Shown one piece after another: positions 35,738 through 44,700 of a stretch of 64,000 nt of DNA; within the stretch, counting starts at the first letter, position 1, and every line of letters begins with the position of its first letter. This DNA is from Burkholderia latens (lineage in GTDB: Bacteria; Pseudomonadota; Gammaproteobacteria; Burkholderiales; Burkholderiaceae). The notes beneath the pieces were generated by a model. It searched no databases. It saw nothing but the letters and a program-made list of their open reading frames with translations, and had not been told where the DNA came from. The stretch spans positions 3,162,001 to 3,226,000 of the forward strand of contig NZ_CP013435.1 in NCBI RefSeq assembly GCF_001718795.1, written 5' to 3'. The translations under genes were made by a program, and so were the position numbers.

Positions 35738-36718
35738 TCAGAATCCGATCGGCCGGCGTTTCGCCGCGCCCTCGTCCGCGCGAATGTCGGACGGAGCGAT
35801 TACGTCGCGGCCGGCGAGCCGCGCGGCGCCGAACGCGTGCAGCAACGCGCGGCGCATCGTGCGCGGCGGCGTCGCGGCCAGCACGTCGAGCACGTCGTCG
35901 TCGAGCGTGTCCGGGAAGCGCCGCCCCCACGCATGCGACGAGCGAATCTCGTCGTAGATCGTCCGCGCGATCCGCCGCGCGCCCGCGGCATCCGGCGGCG
36001 CGATCTCGTACACGTTCATCCGGTTCAGCAGCGGCTCCGGAATCGCATGCGCATCGTTCGCGGTCGCGATCCAGATCACGTTGCCCGCGTCGATCGGCAC
36101 TTCGGCGAATTCGTCGACGAACGCGCGCGCGGTGTCATGCTCGAGCAACGCGTACAGCGCGCCGAGCGGATCGTATTGCGCGTCGCTGCCGGCCTTGTCG
36201 ATCTCGTCGACTGCGATCACGGGATTCGCATAGCTGCCGTTGACAAGCGCATCGAACACCTTGCCGGGCTTCGCGTTCTTCCACTGCGACGACGCACCCG
36301 ACAGGATCCAGCCGGCCGTCAGCGAACTCATCGGCACGTAGTGATAGGCGGTGCCGAGCAACTGCGCAAGCGCCTTCGCGAAATGCGTCTTGCCGATCCC
36401 GGGCGGCCCGAGCAGCAGGATCGGCATCAGTTCGAGCCGGTCCTCCGTCTCGAGGCACAGCGCGACCTGCTTGCGCACGTCGCCGAGCGGCTCGGTGAAA
36501 TTGGGCAGCGCGTCGTCGAGTTCGTCGAACGACGGCATCCGGTTCGGCTTCACGCAAAAGCGCAGATTGCCGGTCTTGAGCATCCGCTCGTAAGTGGCGC
36601 GCAGTGCATCGCTCGCGCTCTCGTTCAGGTCGTTCAATGCGGTTTCGACCTGCTCCAGGTCGTACACCGTGCTGAAGGACGCCACCGCCAGTTCCTGTTT
36701 CACCATCGCCGTCGTCAT
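35738..36718 (-). CDS. AAA+ ATPase (Lon/ClpX-like core)
   Basis: This is a single-domain AAA+ ATPase of 326 aa, started at the ATG at 36718 behind GAGGTT. Walker A is LLLGPPGIGKTHFAKALAQ (about residues 99-117), Walker B PVIAVDEIDKAG, and sensor-1 WIATANDAHAIPEPLLNRMN with an arginine finger. The small lid domain includes PPRTMRRALLHAFGAARLAG. The N-terminal 90 residues are helical with no known domain. It has no protease or substrate-recognition domain, so it is not a complete Lon; it may be a chaperone-type remodeller. No partner protein is adjacent. Confidence 0.85.
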   Translation of the reverse strand: MTTAMVKQELAVASFSTVYDLEQVETALNDLNESASDALRATYERMLKTGNLRFCVKPNRMPSFDELDDALPNFTEPLGDVRKQVALCLETEDRLELMPILLLGPPGIGKTHFAKALAQLLGTAYHYVPMSSLTAGWILSGASSQWKNAKPGKVFDALVNGSYANPVIAVDEIDKAGSDAQYDPLGALYALLEHDTARAFVDEFAEVPIDAGNVIWIATANDAHAIPEPLLNRMNVYEIAPPDAAGARRIARTIYDEIRSSHAWGRRFPDTLDDDVLDVLAATPPRTMRRALLHAFGAARLAGRDVIAPSDIRADEGAAKRRPIGF

Positions 36719-36914
36719 ACCAACCTCGCTGCTGCTGCCGTTGCACACTCATCAGACCCTTACGATTTCAGTGTAGCGATCCCGCACGCGCGTGCAAGCA
36801 AGCAGCCGCACGCGTCTGCTGCTAACACAACGCGTGCCTGCAGCGTCGGGCCGCGCGGCGTATGATCGACGGTTCACCGGCCGGTGCGGCGCGCTTCGTT
36901 TCGATGGATTGCCG

Positions 36915-37272
36915 ATGTCCGCTGCCGCTGCCGAACCGCGCGACGGTACCGGCGCCGCCCGCGCTGGCGCAGCCGTCGACGCCGCACTCGGGTCGCACCG
37001 CGCGACTCGCGCGTTCCGGCCGAACGCGGTGCCGCGCGACACGCTCGAGGCGATCCTCGAAGCTGCAAGCCGCGCGCGCACGCGGCCTCGACACCTGCCC
37101 GCGAGCCGCGTTCGTGCCGTTTCACCGGATCGTCGCCAAGCATGTCGACATCCCCGCGAACGAACAGCGCGTTTGCGGAATGTCGCTCGTCCATGCGGAC
37201 CGCGACGCGATCGAGAACCGCCTCGTCACCGAGCGCGCCGGCGTGGCCGGGTTCGCGCGCCTTTATGCTTGA
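36915..37272 (+). pseudogene. Nitroreductase-family gene remnant (internal deletion and frameshift)
   Basis: The 5' piece (from ATG 36915) encodes VDAALGSHRATRAFRPNAVP and DTLEAILEAASRA, the FMN-binding N-terminus of nitroreductases. From about 37090 the homology resumes in another frame with the family's C-terminal end: CPRAAFVPFHRIVAKHVDIP, NEQRVCGMSLVHADRDAIEN and VTERAGVAGFARLYA, stopping at 37272. Around 100 internal codons are missing compared with a typical protein of about 220-230 aa, including most of the active-site core. Both halves are recognisable, so the loss is recent. Confidence 0.8.
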
Positions 37273-37418
37273 AAACGCGCGGCGTGCACCTACCTTCCGA
37301 TCAGGACCGGATCGTGCTGCGAACCTGCCGCGACGATTCCGGTCACACCACCGCCCAGATCGATCGGGCGTAAGATGTGCGTCCGTTCCCCGCTATCCCG
37401 CGTTTCCGGAGAAGTTCG

Positions 37419-37907
37419 ATGCTGAAACACGGCCTGGCCGTCCTGCTCGCGAGCGTCGCGCTCGCCGCCCATGCGCAAAGCCCCGCACCGGCGGCCGTCG
37501 CGTGGGAGATCCAGGTGGTGCGCGACGGTCAGACGATCGACACGTTCCAGCAGCGCACCACCGTCGGTCAGACCCGCACCGACACTCACCGCTATCCGTC
37601 CGCCGTGCCCGTCGGCTGCGGCAATGCCGCGCGCGTCGTGCCGACCGAACGCTCGCGCTCCGTGACTGTCGCGCCGCTCGCTGTCGACGACGCAGCACAC
37701 ACCGTGTCGCTCGCGCTCGACGTGCAGGAAACCCTCGACGACGAAACCGCAACGCGCAGCGATCCATGCGTGCCCGCGTCGCCGCGACAGATCGTCGCGA
37801 GCCATCCGGGCCTCGCGGTCGGCGCCGACGCGTGGACCGACTGGACGCTCGTCGAGCAGCATCCGCATCTCGTGTACCGCGTGCGTGCGCACGTCGCAAA
37901 GGACTGA
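37419..37907 (+). CDS. Hypothetical exported protein
   Basis: The 162-aa product starts MLKHGLAVLLASVALAAHAQ, a clear Sec signal peptide with cleavage at AHA-QS (residues 17-18). The mature part is mostly beta-strand-like, with two Cys (VPVGCGNAAR and RSDPCVPASP) that could form a disulfide in the periplasm. I recognise no family. It ends 5 bp before the EEP-family gene and is probably cotranscribed with it. Confidence 0.75.
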   Translation: MLKHGLAVLLASVALAAHAQSPAPAAVAWEIQVVRDGQTIDTFQQRTTVGQTRTDTHRYPSAVPVGCGNAARVVPTERSRSVTVAPLAVDDAAHTVSLALDVQETLDDETATRSDPCVPASPRQIVASHPGLAVGADAWTDWTLVEQHPHLVYRVRAHVAKD

Positions 37908-37912
37908 GCGCC

Positions 37913-38743
37913 ATGTCCGCAGACGCCCTGTCCTTGCCGTTCGCCGAACCGCACGCCGCCCCCGACGAAATCACCGCGGTCAGCTGGAACCTGCACAAGG
38001 GCCGCTCGCCGCTCGGCTTCACCGCGTGGAACGCGATGCGCAACTGGATGCAGTCGACGCACGCCGACGTGTATTTTCTGCAGGAAGCGATGGCGCGCCG
38101 CATGCCCCGTCCGATGCTCGCCGCCGGATTCGGCGCGCCGATGGACGACGCGGTCGATGACGTATGGCACTGCCAGGCCACCGAGATCGCGCAAGCGCTC
38201 GACTGGCAGATCGCGCTCGGGCCGAACGTGTTCAAGCCGTCGTGGCGGCACGGCAATGCAATCCTGTCGCCGCATCCGCTCGATCTCGGCGGCCGCTGGG
38301 ACATCTCCGCGCACCGCTTCGAGCGGCGCGGGCTGCTGGTCGCGCGCGCGACGCTCGCCGGCTCGCGCCCCGTCACGCTGCTGTGCGCGCACCTCGCGCT
38401 CACGCGCGCCGCGCGGCTGCGCCAGATGCACTGGATCGCGCACTGGATCGTGCGCAACGCGGGCGACGATCCGCTCGTGCTCGCCGGCGACTTCAACGAC
38501 TGGCGCAACGATTCGGTCGCGCTGTTCGGCGAAATCGGGCTGTCCGAGGTCGCGACACTGCTCGGCCAGTCGGGTCGCACGTTCCCCGCATTCTCGCCGG
38601 CGCTCGCGCTCGACAAGATGTTCGTGCGCGGACTGACGCCGCTCGAATGGCAGGCGCCGTCCGGCGAAACCGCGTGGCTGTCGGACCACCTGCCGTATAT
38701 CGCGCGGCTGCGCCTCGATCCCGCACCATCCGCCGCGCCATGA
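37913..38743 (+). CDS. Endonuclease/exonuclease/phosphatase-family hydrolase
   Basis: This is a metal-dependent phosphodiesterase or phosphatase of the EEP superfamily, 276 aa. Conserved active-site blocks are visible: the metal/Asn block AVSWNLHKGRSP (about residues 22-33), FLQEAMARR with the metal-binding Glu, LLCAHLALTRAARLRQM with the catalytic His, LVLAGDFNDWRND with the Asp-x-Asn pair, and SDHLPYIARL with the final Asp-His. There is no signal peptide. Some members act on phospholipids or DNA; the substrate here is unknown. It lies 5 bp after the exported-protein gene. Confidence 0.88.
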   Translation: MSADALSLPFAEPHAAPDEITAVSWNLHKGRSPLGFTAWNAMRNWMQSTHADVYFLQEAMARRMPRPMLAAGFGAPMDDAVDDVWHCQATEIAQALDWQIALGPNVFKPSWRHGNAILSPHPLDLGGRWDISAHRFERRGLLVARATLAGSRPVTLLCAHLALTRAARLRQMHWIAHWIVRNAGDDPLVLAGDFNDWRNDSVALFGEIGLSEVATLLGQSGRTFPAFSPALALDKMFVRGLTPLEWQAPSGETAWLSDHLPYIARLRLDPAPSAAP

Positions 38744-39019
38744 CCGCGGCCGTGCGGCGCGCACTCGCCGGCCCGGGCGCGAGCGAGCGCTGAAAGCTCG
38801 TTGAAACGATGCGTTGTGCCAAATCCGCGCAGCCGCGCGGGTCAAGCCCGCATCTGCCCCAAGCAGGGTAAAATAGCGAGTTATTCAATCGTCTGTCATC
38901 GAGAGGGCGCGTGTCCGACGCGCCGGCCGGCCGATCCGCGATCGGGCCGACGCACTCGGTTTTTTGCCCGTTTTTGGGCCCGTTACACGCGTCCGCTACG
39001 CGCGTCCGTTTTCAAAGCC
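38744..39019. other. Intergenic region upstream of ferredoxin-NADP reductase
   Basis: This 276-bp gap holds no convincing gene. TAAAAT at about 38870 in GGGTAAAATAGCG looks like a -10 element, but no matching -35 stands out, so the promoter of the reductase is only approximately placed. Confidence 0.3.
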
Positions 39020-39790
39020 ATGAGCAAATACGACACCGCCACCGTCCAATCCGTCCACCACTGGACCGACACGCTTTTCAGCTTCACCTGCACCCGTGAG
39101 CCGAGCCTGCGCTTCAACAACGGCGAATTCACGATGGTCGGCCTCGAGGTCGACGGCAAGCCGCTCGCGCGCGCGTACTCGATCGTCAGCCCGAACTACG
39201 AAGAGCACCTCGAATTCTTCAGCATCAAGGTCCAGAACGGCCCGCTGACGTCGCGCCTGCAACACCTGAAAGTCGGCGACACCGTGCTGATCGGCAAGAA
39301 GCCGACCGGCACGCTCGTCGCCGACAACCTGCTGCCCGGCAAGACGCTGTGGATGCTGTCGACGGGCACGGGCCTCGCGCCGTTCATGTCGATCATCCGC
39401 GACCCGGACATCTACGAACGCTTCGACAAGGTGATCCTGACGCACACGTGCCGCCTGAAGGGCGAACTGGCGTACATGGACTACATCAAGCACGACCTGC
39501 CGGGCCACGAATACCTCGGCGACGTGATCAAGGAAAAGCTCGTCTACTACCCGACGGTCACGCGCGAAGCGTTCGACAACGAGGGCCGGATCACCGACCT
39601 GATCGCGACGGGCAAGCTGTTTACGGATCTCGGCGTGCCGCCGTTCTCGCCGGAAAACGACCGCGTGATGCTGTGCGGCAGCACCGCGATGCTGAAGGAC
39701 ACGACCGAGCTGCTGAAGCAGGCCGGTCTCGTCGAAGGCAAGAACAGCGCACCCGGTCACTACGTGATCGAGCGCGCATTCGTGGACTGA
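39020..39790 (+). CDS. fpr: Ferredoxin-NADP(+) reductase
   Basis: This FAD enzyme moves electrons between NADPH and ferredoxin or flavodoxin, important for Fe-S assembly and oxidative-stress responses. The 256-aa product has the bacterial subclass I layout. The FAD-binding barrel has the motif LARAYSIVSPNYEEHLEFFS (the R-x-Y-S signature, about residues 50-69) and GPLTSRLQHLKVGD. The NADP domain has TGTGLAPFMSIIRDP and ends VIERAFVD, a C-terminus typical of the 257-aa proteobacterial Fpr group. It has its own terminator and seems monocistronic. Confidence 0.95.
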   Translation: MSKYDTATVQSVHHWTDTLFSFTCTREPSLRFNNGEFTMVGLEVDGKPLARAYSIVSPNYEEHLEFFSIKVQNGPLTSRLQHLKVGDTVLIGKKPTGTLVADNLLPGKTLWMLSTGTGLAPFMSIIRDPDIYERFDKVILTHTCRLKGELAYMDYIKHDLPGHEYLGDVIKEKLVYYPTVTREAFDNEGRITDLIATGKLFTDLGVPPFSPENDRVMLCGSTAMLKDTTELLKQAGLVEGKNSAPGHYVIERAFVD

Positions 39791-39818
39791 TCGATCCCCA
39801 AATTTGTGCCGCATCAAG

Positions 39819-39846
39819 AACCGGAGCGAAAGCTCCGGTTTTTTTT
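39819..39846 (+). terminator. Rho-independent terminator of fpr
   Basis: AACCGGAGC, loop GAAA, GCTCCGGTT is a perfect 9-bp stem with a stable GNRA-type tetraloop (39819-39840), followed by T's to 39846. It begins 28 bp after the fpr stop. Confidence 0.92.
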
Positions 39847-40205
39847 CGTCCGGGCTTGGCGAATTCGTAACAAACTGCGACCATTCCATCTCAAATAGTT
39901 ACATTTTGATGGGCGCCCCGCAGGTGCTTTCATGTCGGTGTTTTTCCTACAACACCTTCATTCCGATTATTCACATTTACCCTTAAATGGCCGCCCAGCA
40001 TGACGTTTTCCGTTTTTTTGGGATATTATTCGCCCCGCGTGCTCGCCGATCGGACGAGCCGCGGAGGGTCGGACTCGAACGTTACTAAATGTAACTTTTG
40101 TTACCTCGGCATGAGGCGATTCTCTGGCGACGGCCGTCATCGAAGCGACCGTCGATTCACGCAGCCAGCCGGTGTCTGAACCGCTTTCTGACAGCAGGGA
40201 GAGTC
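39847..40205. other. Intergenic region upstream of the histidine kinase
   Basis: About 360 bp without a gene. It is AT-richer than its surroundings, with TTACTAAATGTAACTTTTGTTACC at about 40082-40105 (quoted here as the two similar pieces TTACTAAATGTAA and AACTTTTGTTACC). This is a possible operator or promoter area for the two-component genes, but I cannot define it further. Confidence 0.3.
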
Positions 40206-41027
40206 ATGGATACGTCGCTCAACGCGCCCCCCGGCGCTCACGCCCCGTTCCCGTCGAGGCAGCTCGCACACAGCTGCACCGCTACTGCCGTCATGGTCGG
40301 CGCCCTCCCCGAACGCGACACGCGCGACGCATCCGCGGCGCGGATCGCGGCGCTGTCCACCGAACTGATGGTCGCCGACGAAGCGGCCCGCCGCCATCTC
40401 GCCGGCGAGCTGCATGACGGGCTGGGCGCCGAACTCACCGCCGCGCGCTTCGCGCTCGCAAACGTTCAAACCTGGCTGCCGGCCGATGCGCCGGAGGGCT
40501 GCCTGCGCGCGCTCGAACTCGCGCAACGGGCGCTCGACGCCGCGACCGACGCGAACCGCCGGCTGATCGACGAGCGCGATACGCCGGCACTCGACGGCGG
40601 CCTCGTCGGCGCGCTGTCGACGTGGGTCGACACGCACGCGGCGCGCACCGGCCTGCGCACGAGCTTCGTGTGCGCGGCGGATGCGCGGCTCACGCAGCTC
40701 GGCGGCGCCGGCGCGCTCGCGATCTTCCGCGTCGCGCAGGAAGCGCTGTCGAATGTCGCGAAGCATGCGCGCGCGGCGTCCGCCGACGTACGGATCGACA
40801 CCAACGGCACACATCTGTCCCTCATCGTTACCGATGATGGGACCGGTTTCCCGCGCGGCCGGCGTGCCGGCTACGGCCTTGCGGGCATGCGCGCCCGCTG
40901 CGAGGCATTCGGCGGCAGCTTCGACACCCGCGCGCCGGCTTCGGGCCAGGGCACGCGCGTCACCGCGCGTTTCGCGTGGAATTCGCTGTTCGCGGTGCCG
41001 GCCGCCGCGCGCCGCACGTCGCGCTGA
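40206..41027 (+). CDS. NarL-family sensor histidine kinase (HisKA_3)
   Basis: This is a cytosolic histidine kinase of 273 aa with no transmembrane helix. The dimerisation/phosphoacceptor helix has ARRHLAGELHDGLGAELTAA, with His70 as the phosphorylated residue of the HisKA_3 class. The HATPase domain shows the N-box VAQEALSNVAKHARAA, the G1 box VTDDGTGFPRG and G2 GYGLAGMRARCEAFGG. There is no periplasmic sensor domain; the first 45 residues show no recognisable domain, so the signal is unknown. It is followed by its response regulator after 8 bp. Confidence 0.93.
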   Translation: MDTSLNAPPGAHAPFPSRQLAHSCTATAVMVGALPERDTRDASAARIAALSTELMVADEAARRHLAGELHDGLGAELTAARFALANVQTWLPADAPEGCLRALELAQRALDAATDANRRLIDERDTPALDGGLVGALSTWVDTHAARTGLRTSFVCAADARLTQLGGAGALAIFRVAQEALSNVAKHARAASADVRIDTNGTHLSLIVTDDGTGFPRGRRAGYGLAGMRARCEAFGGSFDTRAPASGQGTRVTARFAWNSLFAVPAAARRTSR

Positions 41028-41035
41028 GGGTCGCC

Positions 41036-41692
41036 ATGAGTCTGAACATCCTGCTCGTGGACGATCACGCGATCGTCCGGCAAGGGATCCGCCATCTGCT
41101 CATCGACCGCGGCGTGGCCCGGGAAGTGACCGAAGCGGAGACCGGCGCCGATGCGGTAGCCGCGATCGATCGCGACACCTTCGATGTGATCCTGCTCGAC
41201 ATCTCGCTGCCGGACACGAACGGCATCGAGTTGCTCAAGCGCATCAAGCGCAAGCTGCCCGCGACGCCGGTGCTGATGTTCTCGATGTACCGCGAGGACC
41301 AGTACGCGGTGCGCGCGCTGAAGGCCGGCGCGGCCGGCTATCTGTCGAAGACGGTGAATGCCGCGCAGATGATCGGCGCGATTCAGCAGGTCGCGGCGGG
41401 CCGCAAGTACGTGAGCCCGGCGATGGCCGAAGCGCTTGCCGAATACGTGTCGTTCGAGAACGAGCCGCTGCCGCACGAGAAGCTGTCCGACCGCGAGTAC
41501 CAGACGCTCTGCATGCTCGCGTCCGGCAAGCGTCTCACCGACATCGCGAACACGCTGTCGCTGTCGGTGAAGACGGTCAGCGTGTACCGTTCGCGGCTGC
41601 TCGAGAAGATGCGGCTGTCGAACAACGCCGAGCTGACGTTCTACGTGATGAGCAACCGCCTCGTCGACATGGCGCCCGCATCGGGCGCGTGA
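41036..41692 (+). CDS. NarL/FixJ-family response regulator
   Basis: This is the DNA-binding partner of the adjacent kinase, 218 aa. The receiver domain is canonical: acidic pair Asp9-Asp10 in LLVDDHAIVRQG, phosphoacceptor Asp55 in VILLDISLPDTNG, Thr/Ser in LMFSMY and Lys in GYLSKTVNA. The C-terminal LuxR HTH is LSDREYQTLCMLASGKRLTD followed by LSLSVKTVSVYRSRLLEK. It lies 8 bp downstream of the kinase gene and is certainly in the same operon. The regulon is unknown. Confidence 0.94.
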   Translation: MSLNILLVDDHAIVRQGIRHLLIDRGVAREVTEAETGADAVAAIDRDTFDVILLDISLPDTNGIELLKRIKRKLPATPVLMFSMYREDQYAVRALKAGAAGYLSKTVNAAQMIGAIQQVAAGRKYVSPAMAEALAEYVSFENEPLPHEKLSDREYQTLCMLASGKRLTDIANTLSLSVKTVSVYRSRLLEKMRLSNNAELTFYVMSNRLVDMAPASGA

Positions 41693-41912
41693 TCCGCCCG
41701 GCGTCATCGCGCCGGGACCGGACCTGCATCGCCCGATTCGCCGCGCCCGGCGCCGGCGCGGCCGCCCAATCGCGTGCAAGCGTTTGTTTTGTCGAACGAT
41801 TCCCGCACGCACCGCTGCGCCGCAGCGAGGCTTTCACGCCAAATCGGCTAAAATTCCGGGTTTTCACTCAGTCGGCGCCGCCGCGTTCGCGCGCGCTGGA
41901 GAAACATCCGCA

Positions 41913-43319
41913 ATGTCCCTCTTCCGCAAGAAAAACGTCGATCGCATGATCGCCGGCGCGCACGGCGCCGGGCTCAAGAAAGCACTCGGCGCAATCGATC
42001 TCACCTTCCTCGGCATCGGCGCGATCATCGGCACCGGCATCTTCGTGCTGACCGGCACGGGCGCCGTGCAGGCGGGCCCGGCGCTGATGTTGTCGTTCGT
42101 GATCGCCGCGATCGCCTGCGGCCTCGCGGCGCTGTCGTATGCCGAGTTCGCGTCGACGATTCCGGTCGCAGGGTCGATCTACACGTACTCGTACGCGACG
42201 CTCGGCGAGCTGGTCGCGTGGATCATCGGCTGGGATCTGATGCTCGAATACGGGCTCGCGGCATCGGCCGTGTCGGTCGGGTGGTCCGGCTACCTGCAGT
42301 CGCTGCTGCAGGGCTTCGGGCTCACGCTGCCGACCGTGCTGACGGCCGCGCCCGGCGCGATTCCCGGCGTCGTCACGTGGTTCAACCTGCCTGCGTTCCT
42401 CGTGATGCTGGTGATCACGACGCTGCTGGCGCTCGGCATCCGCGAGTCGACCCGCATCAACAACGTAATGGTGTTCATCAAGGTCTCGGTGGTGCTGCTC
42501 GTGATCGCGGTCGGCCTGTTTCACGTGACGCCCGCGAACTGGAAGCCGTTCATGCCGCACGGCTGGAACGGCGTGTTCGGCGCCGCGGCCGTGATGTTCT
42601 TCGCGTTCATCGGCTTCGACGCGGTGTCGTCGGCGGCCGAAGAAGTGAAGAACCCGAAGCGCGACCTGCCGATCGGCATCATCGCGTCGCTCGCGGTGTG
42701 CGCGGTGCTGTACGTGACGGTTGCGGCAGTCGCGACCGGCATCGTCCCGTCTGCGCAGTACGCGAACGTGTCGCACCCGATCTCGTATGCGCTGCAGATC
42801 GCCGGCGAGACGTGGGTTGCGGGCTTCATCGACCTCGGCGCGGTGCTCGGGATGCTGACCGTGATCCTCGTGATGAGCTACGGCCAGACGCGGATCATCT
42901 TCGCGATGTCGCGCGACGGGCTGCTGCCGGCCACGCTGTCGCGCGTGCATCCGCGCTATGCGACGCCGTTCCTGACTACCTGGCTCGTCGGCCTGTTCTT
43001 CGGGCTGATCGCCGCGCTCGTGCCGCTCAACGTGCTCGCCGAACTGATCAACATCGGCACGCTCGCCGCATTCTCGATGGTGTCGATCGCCGTGCTGGTG
43101 CTGCGTCGCACGCACCCGGAACTGCCGCGCGCATTCCGCTGCCCTGGCGTGCCGGTGGTGCCGATCCTCGCGGTCGGCGCATGCCTGTTCCTGATGCTCA
43201 ACCTGCAGCCCGTCACGTGGGCCGCGTTCGGCATCTGGCTCGTGATCGGCCTCGTGATTTACTTCCTGTACTCGCGCCACCACTCGAAACTCGCGCGCGG
43301 TCAGCACGACGCGCACTGA
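41913..43319 (+). CDS. APC-family amino acid permease
   Basis: This is an inner-membrane amino acid transporter of 468 aa with about twelve helices. The N-terminal block LTFLGIGAIIGTGIFVLTG (helix 1) is the APC substrate-backbone binding motif of the cationic amino acid/YfnA-like group. VAGSIYTYSYATLGELVAWI covers helix 3, and FFAFIGFDAVSSAAEEVKNP with KRDLPIGIIASL is the conserved loop of helices 6-7. The substrate is probably a neutral or cationic amino acid. It is separate from the two-component genes (220-bp gap), with a large hairpin downstream. Confidence 0.92.
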   Translation: MSLFRKKNVDRMIAGAHGAGLKKALGAIDLTFLGIGAIIGTGIFVLTGTGAVQAGPALMLSFVIAAIACGLAALSYAEFASTIPVAGSIYTYSYATLGELVAWIIGWDLMLEYGLAASAVSVGWSGYLQSLLQGFGLTLPTVLTAAPGAIPGVVTWFNLPAFLVMLVITTLLALGIRESTRINNVMVFIKVSVVLLVIAVGLFHVTPANWKPFMPHGWNGVFGAAAVMFFAFIGFDAVSSAAEEVKNPKRDLPIGIIASLAVCAVLYVTVAAVATGIVPSAQYANVSHPISYALQIAGETWVAGFIDLGAVLGMLTVILVMSYGQTRIIFAMSRDGLLPATLSRVHPRYATPFLTTWLVGLFFGLIAALVPLNVLAELINIGTLAAFSMVSIAVLVLRRTHPELPRAFRCPGVPVVPILAVGACLFLMLNLQPVTWAAFGIWLVIGLVIYFLYSRHHSKLARGQHDAH

Positions 43320-43356
43320 CCCGCGCCGCCGCGCGCATGCCGCGCGGCGGTGTGCC

Positions 43357-43388
43357 GCCGCACGGGGCCGCGACCGGCCCCGTGCGGC
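43357..43388. terminator. GC-rich hairpin after the permease gene
   Basis: A perfect 13-bp stem GCCGCACGGGGCC / GGCCCCGTGCGGC with a 6-base loop (43357-43388) lies 38 bp after the permease stop. It lacks a T-run, so it may end transcription only partly or protect the mRNA 3' end. Confidence 0.5.
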
Positions 43389-43458
43389 ACGCCCCCCTCT
43401 CGTTGTCGAACCTCCGGCCGCAACGCGTGCGCCAGCGCGCTGCGCCCGCGCGCGCCGG

Positions 43459-43492
43459 TTGCCCGATCGTCGCGGAATCTTGCCCGATCGTC
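43459..43492. repeat. Two direct repeats TTGCCCGATCGTC upstream of the xdhC-like gene
   Basis: TTGCCCGATCGTC occurs at 43459-43471 and 43480-43492, starts 21 bp apart, about two helical turns. They lie 110-143 bp before the XdhC-family start and could be regulator half-sites. Inferred from spacing only. Confidence 0.45.
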
Positions 43493-43601
43493 CGCATTTG
43501 CGCCGCAGACGCGCACGCTGCCTGCACGCGCGCGCCGGGCGGTTCATAATCGCGCCATCGAACGACGGTCCGCGCCGGCGGGCCTCCGGCAACAGGAATA
43601 C

Positions 43602-44630
43602 ATGATGGAAAGCGTCGATCTCGATGTACTGAAATCAAGCGCGCGCTGGCTCGACGAAGGGCGTCGCGTGCTGCTCGTGACGGTCGTGAAGACGTGGGGC
43701 TCGTCGCCGCGCCCCGAGGGCGCGATGCTCGCGGTGCGCGAGGACGGGCTCGTGGTCGGCTCCGTGTCCGGCGGATGCATCGAGGACGACCTGATCGCCC
43801 GCGTGCATGCAAGCGGGATCGCAGCCGATGCGCGCCCCGAAGCCGTCAAGTACGGCGTGACGGCCGAGGAAGCGCACCGTTTCGGCCTGCCCTGCGGCGG
43901 GACGATCCAGCTCGTGCTGGAACCGCTCACCCGCGACAGCGGGATCGCCGCATTGTGCGCGGAAGTCGAAGCCGGCCGGCTCGTGACCCGCACGATGACG
44001 CTCGCGACCGGTCGCGCGTCGCTGTCGCCGGCGCAGGCGACCGACGGGCTCGCGTTCGACGGCGAGCGGCTCGTGACGATCCACGGGCCGCGCTACCGGA
44101 TGCTGGTGATCGGGGCCGGGCAGTTGTCGCGCTATCTGTGCCAGATCGCGGTCGGGCTCGACTATCAGGTCACCGTCTGCGATCCGCGCGACGAGTACAC
44201 GGATGCGTGGGACGTCGCGGGCACGCGCGTCGTGCACACGATGCCGGACGACACGGTGCTCGACATGAAGCTCGACGCACGGTCGGCGGTAATCGCGCTC
44301 ACGCATGATCCGAAGCTCGACGATCTCGCACTGATGGAGGCGCTGAAAACGCCCGCGTTCTACGTGGGCGCGCTGGGTTCGCGGCGCAACAATGCGGCGC
44401 GGCGCGAACGGCTGCTCGAATTCGATTTGAGCGCCGCGGAGCTCGCGCGGCTGCACGGGCCTGCCGGCATCTATATCGGCAGCCGCACGCCGCCCGAGAT
44501 CGCCATCTCGATCCTCGCGGAAGTCACCGCGGCGAAGAACAACGTGTCGCTGCCGACGATCCTGCAGGTCGAGGGCGCGAAGGCCGCGCGTGAAATCGCG
44601 GCAAACAACGGCGCGACCTGCGGGCTGTGA
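43602..44630 (+). CDS. XdhC/CoxI-family protein
   Basis: XdhC-type proteins bind molybdenum cofactor and help its sulfuration and insertion into xanthine dehydrogenase-type enzymes. The 342-aa product (ATG 43602, with a second ATG in the next codon) has the N-terminal XdhC domain TVVKTWGSSPRPEGAMLAVR and VVGSVSGGCIEDDLIARVHA, including the conserved Cys. The C-terminal Rossmann domain has MLVIGAGQLSRYLCQIA, VIALTHDPKLDDLALMEAL and FYVGALGSRRNNAARRERLL. No xanthine dehydrogenase subunit is in the window, so its client is elsewhere or is another molybdoenzyme. Confidence 0.92.
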   Translation: MMESVDLDVLKSSARWLDEGRRVLLVTVVKTWGSSPRPEGAMLAVREDGLVVGSVSGGCIEDDLIARVHASGIAADARPEAVKYGVTAEEAHRFGLPCGGTIQLVLEPLTRDSGIAALCAEVEAGRLVTRTMTLATGRASLSPAQATDGLAFDGERLVTIHGPRYRMLVIGAGQLSRYLCQIAVGLDYQVTVCDPRDEYTDAWDVAGTRVVHTMPDDTVLDMKLDARSAVIALTHDPKLDDLALMEALKTPAFYVGALGSRRNNAARRERLLEFDLSAAELARLHGPAGIYIGSRTPPEIAISILAEVTAAKNNVSLPTILQVEGAKAAREIAANNGATCGL

Positions 44631-44669
44631 GGCCGTCGGCGGCGCATGGGCGCCGCCGCGGCGCGCGGG

Positions 44670-44690
44670 GCGCCGGCCGCCGGCCGGCGC
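44670..44690. terminator. Hairpin between convergent xdhC-like and PepSY genes
   Basis: A perfect 9-bp stem GCGCCGGCC / GGCCGGCGC with loop GCC lies between the two convergent stops (44630 and 44701). There is no T-run. It is probably a shared 3' structure. Confidence 0.4.
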
Positions 44691-44700
44691 GTGTCGACCG

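Noticed and set aside
41868..43592. Long minus-strand frame (574 codons) opposite the APC permease
   Set aside because: Arg/His-rich mirror of the permease; the plus-strand protein has clear membrane helices and family motifs.
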